DNA from: Calliopsis andreniformis
Lineage: Eukaryota; Arthropoda; Insecta; Hymenoptera; Andrenidae
Assembly: GCF_051401765.1 (NCBI RefSeq)
Contig: NC_135067.1
Coordinates: forward strand, 22,625,501-22,689,500
Reading direction: 5' to 3'
DNA: 64,000 nucleotides
In this document: in pieces, positions 22,201-34,200 of the stretch
How the letters are laid out: each line of letters begins with the position of its first letter
Position numbering within the stretch: position 1 is the stretch's first letter
Program-made: the position numbers and the translations under genes
Notes under the pieces: model-generated
What the model saw: the letters and a program-made list of their open reading frames with translations, nothing else
Database searches by the model: none
Told to the model about the DNA's origin: nothing

Positions 22201-25200
22201 CGGGGCACGATCCGCAATTAGGGACGATTCGAACGGTTCAAAGGTGCCTACCCACCTGTTTCCCTCTCGCTGGGGTTGTCCTTCTTTCTCCTGAATTCGC
22301 GGTGCTATTTTCCAGCTCGCTGAGCCTAACTTTAGAACACGCCGACGTGTTTGAGGCCTTATTCTAGTAAAAGCGTGCGTTGTAAGCCGACGTAATTCTT
22401 ATGTAGTCCGCAGAAATGCGGCGAAATGACTAGGTATAATGCGGCCACGGAGCAACTTGAGCGTTCCCTCGTAATTGTTAGCTCGTCATTAATTATGGAT
22501 TCAATTAGACACCGCAAGGAGACAGGCCATTACCTCGATAATTGTGGAATCGTGTGATTGAAAGGCACAAATCGACTATTAATCCTTGTAACGTGAGACG
22601 CAGGAATGCGTAGACGTAAAACGCACACAGCTTTCCTTCGATTGACAATTATCGAACGAAACGCGAATGTACGTGATGTAATCGAGGACCAAGGTATCTT
22701 TAATTCCAGGTAGCTCCATGACCGTCAATCACGCACGGGCAGATTGATATTTCAATAACGGAGAGAATGAAAAGGCGAATGACTTAGGTACTAGCGTTGA
22801 TCTTTTGATCACGCGATGACCTCGACCCAGTAACTTCCAGATCGAAATTCAGTTGGACCGCTTCGACTCAATCGGTACCGCCCATAGCGTTTCATCAGCA
22901 TTTATTTTTGTTTACAGCTGCTCAGAGTAGTGGCAGTGATTAGGATTTCCGATCGTTAATGGATAGCCATTCGATTAACCATTTATGCTCCTGCATATCC
23001 GCGAGGCGATCAACCGGTAACCGTAGGCTATTTCTGCCCAACGTTGTGCCTATTGAACTGGATAGAGGATACAGTATCTCCTTTAAAATAGAAGATACGC
23101 TTCCTTTCCGCCCGTGAATCACGAATTTCTTCGTCTTACCGCAAAATGTAGTCGTAATTCACATGTTTATGCACCAAACATTATGCGAGTGAGCGTGTTT
23201 GCAATTCGAAGAAACTCAATATCGACAACGATGCACACAGTCTAGGCAATTAGAGCGTAGAGTATTATCGGAAGGAATAAAATTATCGTCTGTTAGCGGT
23301 CTCGAAATCCACGGTCGAATTGTTTCTCGCCAGTTGGTAATCGTCAATACAAAGCGCGCAAGAAAGAAATAGACGATCCCTCGATCATTTGCGAGGTTAG
23401 CAGGGTGTATATCTCGCGAGATACAGCAACAGGAATACAAGTTGGCGCCTACCCGATAAGCTAGCCTCACTGCCAACAAACACATCGATCCGTGTCGTGC
23501 GGGAATTTAATATGTACACGGTTCGTACTCGCGTACGCAGCCACGCGAAGATGCTTCCGATGAATGAGCTAATTGTGCCTTCCACGCCGCGAACCCTATC
23601 TCTTTTATTCGCGCCTGCTTCCTCGACCATCCCCCCGTCACGCGAACGTCAATTGCGAGATCAATGAGAAAAAAACATTTCGACTCGTTAACGATGCACG
23701 CAGCAAACGAAAACGCCTCTTTTCCTTCAGAGTAAACGATTTACACTTTGAAAAGTTGTTCGAACTGGCATTAAAGTTTTACGTTTTATTAAGGAAATCG
23801 TTAAGGGCAGCCTTTTGTCTTCGAGAATAGAAATCAATCAGAGAGATCTCGGGGGCTTCCGTGCAGCGATGATCAGGTACGTACGTGATTTCACGGAAAT
23901 ACAATTATGAGCTAAAACGATAAACAGTCGAAGGCAGGTGTAGCCCATCTGCAGTGTCAGCTGCCAGCATCTGAAACTCTTGGCGTGGTCTACCCTTGAG
24001 ATTCGAAAAATATTCTGCGCGAGCGCGTTAGAGCGAGCAGGCGGGCGTGCATGCGGCAGCTGTTGCTGCGCTTTTCTGTGGGTGGCGAGTGAAAGTACAA
24101 CACCGAGGCCAACGCGGGCGACAAATTGAATTTTTGTAACCGCATCCTTTTGGCAAATCGGCTTAATCGAAATCGTTCAGAGATTCTCATTTCCTCGTGC
24201 CCAAAAACACAGTCTAATCCATTTCGCTCTTTATTTCGACCACAAAGTTAAGTCCTGTGACTATGCCATGCAGAGTTAGTGATAGATGGTGTATACGTGG
24301 AACGAGGAAACTAAACGATTTAAAGCGCGTCATAGCCGTTTAGCGGGCCTTTTTTTGTTCCTCGAGCCAAGCTTTTTCTAAGATCCGGATTTCAAGCGTA
24401 CGGTCCGGGGGAGAATCTTTTTTTACCCGTGAGGCTGCACAGAACGTGCTCCTCTAATGTTCCACATCCTGCTACTGAAAGCATTCTCGCGTCGACAGCG
24501 CGGCCAGATCGTAATTTCGAGTCTGCTAACCGGCCATTGCCTCTGTGTCCCGACTCGAAACCGCTTTTCCTCTCGATCACATTTTATTTAATACCGCGAT
24601 CGGTCGATTAAATTTCTGACTCACGAACCGATTGGTCGTCAACGGGAAATGATTCACTCGATTACTCGAGACAAGAGAGATCGTGGAACACGCTAGACTC
24701 TAATTTGCTATTAAGATCGATGAGTTTCTTAGCTGGAATTTTTGCAATTCATGGGAAGAGTTGCGTGATCGCGACTCGATTCGAGCGATCGCGGGCGCAA
24801 AGTGAATCGCGCGATTCGCTACATAAATATTTTCCATCCAGGATTACGCGTGTAACTCGCGTCGGGCGCCACTATTATCCCATTTATCCAACCGGTCGTC
24901 GAAACGAAATCTTCGACTTCGGCTTCTCGCTCGGTATTAGCATCGGAATGCGAGCTCCTCCGAACATAATTTGCGCGAGTGCCTCCGCCGGTGGCAGTTG
25001 AACAAATACGTGGAAATCGAGACACGGCTTTGGGAGTAAATATTTAAATACCTTTTCGAGTCACGAATCGAACGTTTCCCGTCGAACATTCGGTAGCTGG
25101 CGTTCGTGGAACGGTAACACGACCCCTCCAAAACCAGTTGCTTTTAATATCCCTCGGAACCTTTCACAATCTTCGGAGAGGATAGAACCAAGGGGAATCA

Positions 25201-28200
25201 AGCACACTTTGGGTGTCCAACGTCACGAGGTGGAAGTTGACAGTCGCAGTCGAGTTAACTAATCAGAACTTTTCACACTCTTTGTCTTTTCATTCAGGAC
25301 AATGGTCGGAGCGTTATTGTGCGTTACGAATATAGTACACGAGCTTTTTTGCAAATGGTAAACCTTCGTTTTGAATTGGCGAGATTGAAATCACGATCGA
25401 TGAAAAAATTAGACAGCCGAAGGAAGGGGACCGAGCACCGAGAGGAAGAGTGAAAAGGTGTGAGATGAATGACACTCGGAAAAATACTTTGACGAACGTG
25501 TAGAAGGCGCGCGAGGCGAAACAGGAACGGGGGACCACGGAACGTTTTGACTCGGAGCGTCGAGAGGAGACTGGCGAACGCCTTTCTGCCTCTGCCTGGG
25601 ACATCGCTGGGCATCCCTTTCCACCAATGACGGGGCTTCCTTACTGGTCTCTCACGGAGAGAGACCGAAGTACCTTTACTCTTGATAGGTTACCTTCGAG
25701 TTAACTCGATAGGATCGTAAACGTGTGCCTGCATATAAATCGCTCTTCCGATCTCGAAACTCGCGAGAATTTTCGTACAGGGATTCTCGACCAATAGCAC
25801 CAAACGAGACCCGCTCGAAGATCCAGGAAGCGAATCGAACGTCGATCGAAGGAATTGCTTTCATCCCCAGCGAATTAATATGTTCCCCAGAAATGACTTC
25901 CTCTGCTAATTGCCAGTTTCAAATCGACGAGTAGTTTTCGAACGACTTTATACTTGCTTCAACTATCAATGAATCTATTAATGCCCCGAGTCACGAGCAA
26001 ATTAATAACCAGGATATTCAGAATTTCAATTTTTAGCTTATTTGCTTAAGTCGCTTTTAATGGGGGAATATAATCAAGTGATCGATAAAAGGGGCGTGGT
26101 CGTTAATGGCAACGTTTATCCTACAGATCAATTTATGTAAATCAAATTCGAATGGACTAGTATTTATAGCGCGAATTTTAAAATTCCACCGCTATGGTGT
26201 TTGTTTTATTTAATTCTGGCGAGCGTGGACAAAAAACGCGAGGCGGTGGAATTTAATTTGCGAATGGGAGAAAAAAATGATGAAATACGATGGAAAAGAC
26301 AGGTTCTTCGGAGGCTGATTTAATTCAAACGGAACATTAAATGGACGGAGGAAACGTGGCCGTGCATATCGGATGACCAATAACATGCTAGACCGCAAGG
26401 GCCTCCAGGCAGATGCGCAGCGGCTATCGATCCCGCCGGCGATGCATCGATCGCGCGAAACAATTATTGTCAGTTGGCCTGGACGTGTAATCTTTGACAT
26501 AGGTCAGAAGTGTATCGGATCGATTCGGAACGTACATATTCTGCAGAGCTCACGAGTGCTCGCGCACAAAAGAGACCTCCTTCTTCTCGAGGCGAGGTTA
26601 TTCTCCGCAAGATCGAACGTCGATAATCCATTTCGATGGCCGCGGGGCGCCAAGCACGCACAATGCCCCTCCGTCAGCAAAAAAAGAAAGACTCCTCGAG
26701 TTACTTACGCGTTCCTCCGACCTTGCGTCTTCTCCGCTCGTTGATCGCGCGCGACCCGTGGCCTCTTTTCGCGATGGAACGCACCTCGTATCGCAGCTTC
26801 CATCTCTTCAGCCTCGATTTTGGCAGGCACGATCGTTCTTCAACTTCGCGAATAGCGCAGGACTAGCAGCGCCGCGAGGTGGTCGTCTTACTTCAACCTT
26901 CAAACTGCGGTCTCGCGTACATTTTTCCGCGAGGAAGCGCTGCGTTTCCGATCGGAAGTATCGCGTCGCGATTTTCGAGGGAATGCTTCTTTAACCTCAA
27001 CGGTACGTAACTACCGAGAATCTGAATGTGTCGATTGAAATTTCGAAGGAGTAGTTCTGGATCGGTATTTCTGTGTCTATAGGCGACAGATTCTGTTCAA
27101 AATTTCATCCTCTGTTACGCAATTTTGAGGTTTCAGGTCGATTTAACCTTACAATGTGCGAGACTGCCAGCGCCGCGAAGTGGGCGATTCCATTATGGTT
27201 CAGAATCGATCTATTCGGTATCTTTTTAACTATTTTGTATTGCGTCTTGATTTTGAAACTGATAGATCGAGTTAGTTGAGATTGTAGCATTGAATACTCT
27301 TACATTATTGACATATAACAATCAATTTACGGCACGCGATATTTGCACGTGTGGAAAGTGTCAAATACTGAAGTTCATTATTTAAGTCTAAATATTAAAA
27401 ATTTTTAAGTATCAGCAGCGCCATGAAGTGGACGATTCCACTATAGCTTTAGATAGATGAGTGGATCATAGACGTCGCTTTTAGCTACTACGTATTTTGT
27501 ATTGCGTCACACTTTTAAAGGGACTAGTCGAATTCTTTGGTTAGTGTGATTAATTCTAATCGACTGTAGTTGATTAGTTGAGTACGCAGGTTAAATATTC
27601 TTAGACGTACCGTGATCGTGACTATACATATAATAATCTCTGGTATATGTTTAGAGAGTCCTAATCACCGAACCTTATCATCCAAGGTTATACTATTAAG
27701 AAACTCGAAGAACCAGCAGCCTCCGACATGGTTAGGACGATTAGGATTTCGGAACGGTAGCAGCCCTGTGCAAGTTTTTCTACGATGGAAAGAAAAAATG
27801 ATGGACTCGATGATGTATTATTCAACGAAGGCGACAGTTGACTTTAGGAACGAGAAATGTTCGAGAAGCAACATCGTTACCATCTCGATATCGCGGGGCA
27901 ACATACTTCACAGGTACGTACAGAATCCTTTAATGTTGCATGCGTCTCTAGTTGTAATACCATATTGTCGATACGCGGTTCATAAATGTTTCATGTCACT
28001 AGTCACTACATAACATCGAATAGAATCGTCCCTGCAACTATGTTTTGGAAAGTCATGCGCATACTCGATTGTGTATGTGATTAGCATGTCGTACGCGAGC
28101 AAGTATCGCGAATCCGTAGTCGGTGATGTTGAACGTTCTTAGTCAGTATTTCACTCTTAAAAAATGTTAGAGCACTTAGGTCTCCGTAAGATAAATTAAG

Positions 28201-31200
28201 ACTGCATTATTTAATACAGTAAAACCTCGATTAACTGGATCTTAATTGTACAATATCTGTTTGTAAGTGAATTAACCAAGGTTCGATTGTATAATTTGAT
28301 ACATGAGCTTCGATTCGGTCGACAACACCTTTGTGCCATGCAACTGCGTGCAATAATCTATCCCTGACAGATGTAATATTTTTTGTCCCCAGCGTTCTTT
28401 AACGCTAAACATTCGAGGAGCACCAAAGAATTCCAAGTGCAAAAACGTTCGCGTTTCCGCTTGTCAGGAATGCTCAAGGGGACAAGTTTACAACGTAACT
28501 TTCATCGAAGCGTCTTGGCTTGTAATTAGCGAGCGAGAACGAGCGAGCGACCTTGTCCAGCAAGATCTCGTTTTCGCGATTCCATCGATCGTCCCCAAGC
28601 TCGCGAACACGCGCGCGTTCCTCTCCAGTTCTTGTACCGCGTTCTGTTCTCTGTTCGTCTCGCGGATTCATCGAAACTCGAACCGCCTCGCAAAAGAGCA
28701 TCCTCTCGGCAAGTTTCGATATAACGAGATGCTGGAGCGCCCTCCGATGGAATTGAGCGTCACTGAGGAGCGTTTCACCATAAGGCGAACGGAGTCGAGT
28801 GGCCGGTAAAAAAGAAGTTAGCCGGTCTTTGAGGGTTCGAATTTCCTCGAGTTCGAGTGTGCTATTCGGCTTGCGCCTGAAATTGAGGCTCCACGAGACC
28901 AACTCGTGCAGCCTCGCGCATCGTTATGATTGACAGCTTTGGCAAAATTTTATTTCACCGTTTAATCGTGCTTCAAGTCATGTTACTTCAGTTTTCAATT
29001 GTTCTTCACTCCTTCCTGCTGCCATTACTTTTTGCGGGTTATTCTATTTAATTATTTAGCTCGACTTTAACATTCACTATGTTACCTTTTATGAGACTAT
29101 AAAAACTGGCTTTCTCTTAAACCAAAAGAATGAAGCGGAAGTCTAAACTTCGCTCGTAATTACTTTCACTGTCTTACATGTTACCCACAAATAACGTTCA
29201 CTTTAACATTCGATGAAGTACGTACCATCGAATTCTTGGAAACGAACGGAACGCCTCTCGTTGTTCTTCGTGCGACATTGTAGTAGGTGTTGCAACGTAA
29301 AGTGCTTATCTCTGCTGCCCAGCGGCGAAACGCGTTGCGTAGGAAATGTTACAACAGCAAATGAACACGATGGAGTTTACGCGTTATTCGGTAACGCGTA
29401 ACGTGCACGAATTACCGCTATCCAGGGTGCATTTGCATGCGCGCCGCGGCGAGCTGCGTGCCCCGATACCCCTGACAATGACGAACGTGACGCAAATGGC
29501 GGATGCGTACTTGTAAAGGCCGAGTTGCTCATTGTCACGCAGCGTATAACACAGTTTCCAATTGTACATCCCAGAAATTCGCGGCTGTCGAGCGGTCGCC
29601 GTCTGGGTGGCATGCGATTCACAGCTCCGGTTAACGGATTCACGAATACGAATTGACTGTTTCGAAACGTTGGTGTTGCCAAGTATTGCAAGAGTAAAAA
29701 ACTGGCGATGTCTTGAGTACCTAAGAATAGATTCAGTAAGATTTTATAGATTCAAAACAGGCGTGATCTAAATGTGAACAAACGCGATAGACTTATTCCT
29801 GCAGAACGTTCACAAGATTCCTTTTTTCGGTAAATTTTTTCAACAGATAAGAAATCAAAGTTAGCGGCAAGAAGAGGTGGTGCCGCTCCAGCGGCTGCTC
29901 AAAGGGAAGTCACGCGCCGTTGATTAGTTAGCACAAGAATGTTGACTGTGCAAAGTTGACTGGCGCGCGTGGGAAACCGCGAGATTGGACGCCGCGCCGC
30001 GGAAGAAGAGCCGGAGGTAAAATCGTGATGCCCTGACGAGCGTGTCGTTAGTGAGCATTGTTCGTCACGGACGAGCGATGAAGTAAAATCGACGTTGACG
30101 AGAAAAGGCTGAAAACGAGAGTGACGGGGAAAAGATGATCGAAGAGTAAGCAGGGGAAGCTCGGATCCTCGGTTCTCCTTAGGATCGTCTCGCCAACGCG
30201 ATGGTTGCGCCGCGCCGCGCCGCGCCGCGCCGTTCTAAGACGCTCGCGCGGCTGCGACAAAAAAGAAACCGGTCGAGCTTCTTCCGTTTCGCGAGCGAAC
30301 GCAGCATGGAAGGCTCGCGAGTTCAAACTTGGCGCGGGCAGCTCTATAAATGCAGAGAAAGGGAGGCAAGGGGCCGGTGGCCGCGCATCAGCGGAATGCG
30401 AGAATCTACAGCTTGCACGAATTCCTCGACCGTCCAAGGACCGGACCCTCCAATTAGAGCTAACCTGAAAACGAACGGGACCTCCTCCATTCCGTCTCGT
30501 AACCTCTGTTTCCGAGATAACCGCCTATAAGAGGCGAGAAATAAATGTCGTTACGATTAAGCTTGGAATTGGTTGATTAGCTGGAGACGATAAAGCTTCT
30601 GGGTTAATGCGAAAGAGACTCGTAAAAGCGGAGTCTCCTAAAGATTAACTTTCAAATTCATTATAGGAGGTATATATTTCTTTCTATCGCTTCAACTTCT
30701 ATAACTCGGCAAGATTCTTTATCGGTGACATCGTAGACTCGGGAGCACGTCGCTTGTCCCCAATTCTTCAATAATAATCCTGAATTTATCGTTCTAATTC
30801 ACTTTGACTGTCGGACGATGTTAAGTATACTATAGACACTTATCGCTGGTGAGTACTTAAAAGACATGAATATCTAATATGTCTGACCTTGAGGTCCATT
30901 CTGAGGTACCGTTTTGGGACGTGCAGCATCCCGAGCAACGAAGTCGAAGGTTGTCGATAACTGGTCGTCCTCGCGAGCAAGATCGAAAGAAACTGATCTT
31001 CTCCTGGCGTCTAAGAGACATCCGCGCAATGTCGCCGCTTCTAGCGACACAGGGACATTCCAAGCGGGTAAAATTCTGTACCGATTGCTTCGCGTACTTG
31101 TAGCCTGCGCGTTCTGGATCGCGGACGTCGTCGTTTGACGGACTTGTGGCTCGTTTCCTCGGCTATGTTTTAGCGACTGAAGTCGAGAGGCCGATAAGTC

Positions 31201-34200
31201 AGCCGAGCTACGAGAGAGTAACTGTACAGTGACGTTTTCTGCTTGGTTTCAATCTCTAAGAGGCTTCCTTCGCGCAAAAAGCCTCTTATTCTCCGGCCGA
31301 AAATTTACTTCTCCTGTGTTACGTGACAAACGATGCAAGCCCTGCGATAAAGCCCAAAAATACGCGTGGTACGAGTCGCTGAACGCTTCAGGTTTCCTCG
31401 CGGCTACGTTGCAAGGATTCAGACACGTGTGCGCAGCCACGATATTTCGAGATACCGATGCGCGCGTGGCATCGGATCTGTATGCACGTAGGAATTCTCC
31501 GATGAACACCTGTGGCTGTACCGGCTGTGTGGCATCGCCGTTTCGTGTCGCATCGATTACGCATTCGTCTCGTCGAGAGCAGTTTTCTAACTTCGTCCAT
31601 ACTAATTGCTTCGCTGGCGCTTACAAACCTTGCTGCGGATTAGAGGTAATTACGAGAAAAGAGGATATTCCCTGAAATCTCGTCAGATCGTTCTGCAACA
31701 CTTAATCAGATTTCAAATATCTTCCTCTTGTAGATCCCCCCAAGTTCTATCTGCTAACTCTACGTGGATATCCTTCCTTTTGCTACTTATTTCCCAACTT
31801 TTAGTAATTCCTATCACGCTTGGCCTCATCCCGGTTCTAGAGTATCAAAGCTGGCATCGAGCTTTCCATCGAGTTCTACTTCGTTTAATCAGATTACCGT
31901 CGCATCGCCTCAACGAGGGCGACGCATTTGCTCGGTGAAATCGCCTCCCTGCTCGCGACGCGACCCCTCAAATTCCTCGGGACTATGAGGCACGCGAGCG
32001 ATTGTACGAGTTCAAGTATGACTTATCGAAGCTAATCGAATCGATGTCGGTGTGCAAGCACCTTCCGGGTTGCCGCGCTGGAATGTTGTCGCTTCAATCG
32101 GACATATTGGCCGTGCACGTAGGCGCGGAGTCAGATCCTTTCAGACGCGGTTGCCTCCATTCTCTATCGAGATAATGACGAGTATCGCTTTTTATCTTTT
32201 CCCTCGTGGTTTCGCAACGGCCTGTGCTGCGTTTATTCGCTCGCGATATATTTGAATGGACCGATCGAACGTCGCCTGGCATTTCCGGGATCGAGCGAGG
32301 CGATCCGGGTTTCGATCGAAGACGAGGACGCGATTTTTCAACAGGATTATTGCGTGCGTCACCCAGCCAGCTGCAACTCGTCTCGTTGGACTTACAAAAT
32401 ACGTATCTGCCGAGGAGATCGAACGACAACGGTTCCAGGGATTCCACGTTCTTTCATCTCCGGATGCTGACGATTTATTCTGCTTCATGACCCTCGATCG
32501 TCCATAAAAGTCGCGGTGGAAGTTAGATCGGTAGGGTTTCTGAAATATTACTAGACTCTAACGAGCCAGGTCGACAATTAATAGAGGCTGAATTACCACC
32601 AAAGATAATCTTCGGGCGCAATCCGTCAAAAGTTGATGCTTTAAGTGCACGTGAAAATTTCAGGAGGATAAGTTAGGCACTTCCTCGTGAGTTACACGCT
32701 GTTCGTGTAATAAATAATACCGATCTAATTTCAGTACCGAGAAGAAAAATGAAAGGAGGGGAAGTCGTGATCTCCTGGCGTGCATCGATCAGCCTTACAA
32801 TTTGACCGTGACTTTATAATTGCGCGACCGACGATCCTTCTTCGAGCTTATCCTCGGTTCATCGGGACAAATCGTTTCGCGAGCTCCTCGAGCGATTCGC
32901 CGTCGATAGTTTCTTCGAATGATTGATTCGGCTAATCATTGTTCGTGACTGGTTCCAGGGAATCGAATGGACAGCGGCCAATTCCAGGGAACTTATCGTT
33001 CAGCTGCGGTTCATGTACTCTGACCTTTCGCATTGTTACAAAGTCCCTATTCCGATTCTCAATAACGTTGTCCACTATACGCATGAATATTAAGTTGGCC
33101 GAGAGAAAGTCGGGAATTATTGTTGCTGCGATGAATCTGAATTGCCTTTGATTTTCTGACTTCATTTCGTTTAGGCCCCTCGTTATGGATAGGTGAACTT
33201 TGAGATTCTGCATAGGGCAAGCCAGTTATCTTTGGGTCAGTATACTGATACAGCATCCAGGCTGCAACGGTGGAATGCTGTCTCCAGCTATCGTGTATGC
33301 GCTAGCGTCGGCTGGGGATTGCGGTCTCTTCGATTGGGAGCGAACCGAGTGAAAGATCTGGAAAAGGAAGGCGATTAAGGGGGAATGGGACCTTGAGCGC
33401 GGTCAGCCACTGCGAGAGCCACGGCAGACGGCGAACATTGGAGCCGGGAATGCGCGACCGCCATATTGTTGTGACTACTATGCCCTGACAGACCCTGACC
33501 AGCCACCCACACTCGCAACCGTCGCTCTGAGCCTCAACCTGATGGAACGCGGTGCCACGACTGCCACCGGATATCTCCTCTTCCATTCTTGCCAACCATT
33601 TATCATTCCTCTCGATTATCTGATGGTTCGCGTAACCAGGTGACGCGGGAACATTTTTTAACTATCCAGAAACTTCGATGCTGCCACTTCAAATATTGTT
33701 TCAGGCTATTGAAAATGATATCCTTCTAAAAAGGACGATTATTCGAAGGCATTAGGATACATACCCAGTTTTTTGGAGAAGTATTCCAAAGTTAGAATTT
33801 CATTTCAATTGGAATTGCAAAGTTTGATTGAAAGTGGCTGGAAGTTTGAAGAATAAATTGAAAGGTTCGCAACGAATGTCTGAGCTGGGTGGATTTGTCT
33901 GAGAAGCAGCAGATGCGTACGAGCGAACGAATCGAGAACGGTAGAGAGGAATACCAACAATTTCGCATTTCGTTGTGTAAATATGGGAGAAGAGTTAAAG
34001 CCGGTTCGTTTGAAGATAATGCAGGGAACGTTTATTCCTAACTAAGGTCGGCGTCGTAAAGCTCCGCGTTTAATAGGATCCTCAAAGCCAACCATTCTTC
34101 GTTAGCTGTGTAAACTAGCTACCTGAGCGCCAGGCCTCGCCCCGCTACTTCTTCAATTATTCTTAACGGTTCCGTTCTCACACCCACCAATCAAGAATCC

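Noticed and set aside
28474..28902. 142-codon open frame on the minus strand (sense with bbg)
   Set aside because: It reads like a plausible charged protein and is bbg-sense, but no acceptor/donor pair in phase 1 could be found and no family is recognised; kept only as a weak possibility.
31229..31675. 148-codon cysteine-containing open frame on the plus strand
   Set aside because: Cysteines are scattered with no pattern of a known family; no signal peptide and overlapping open frames in other phases suggest chance.
33302..33595. 97-codon frame starting [11 protein letters not shown] on the minus strand, possible alternative first exon of bbg
   Set aside because: No convincing donor downstream in frame.
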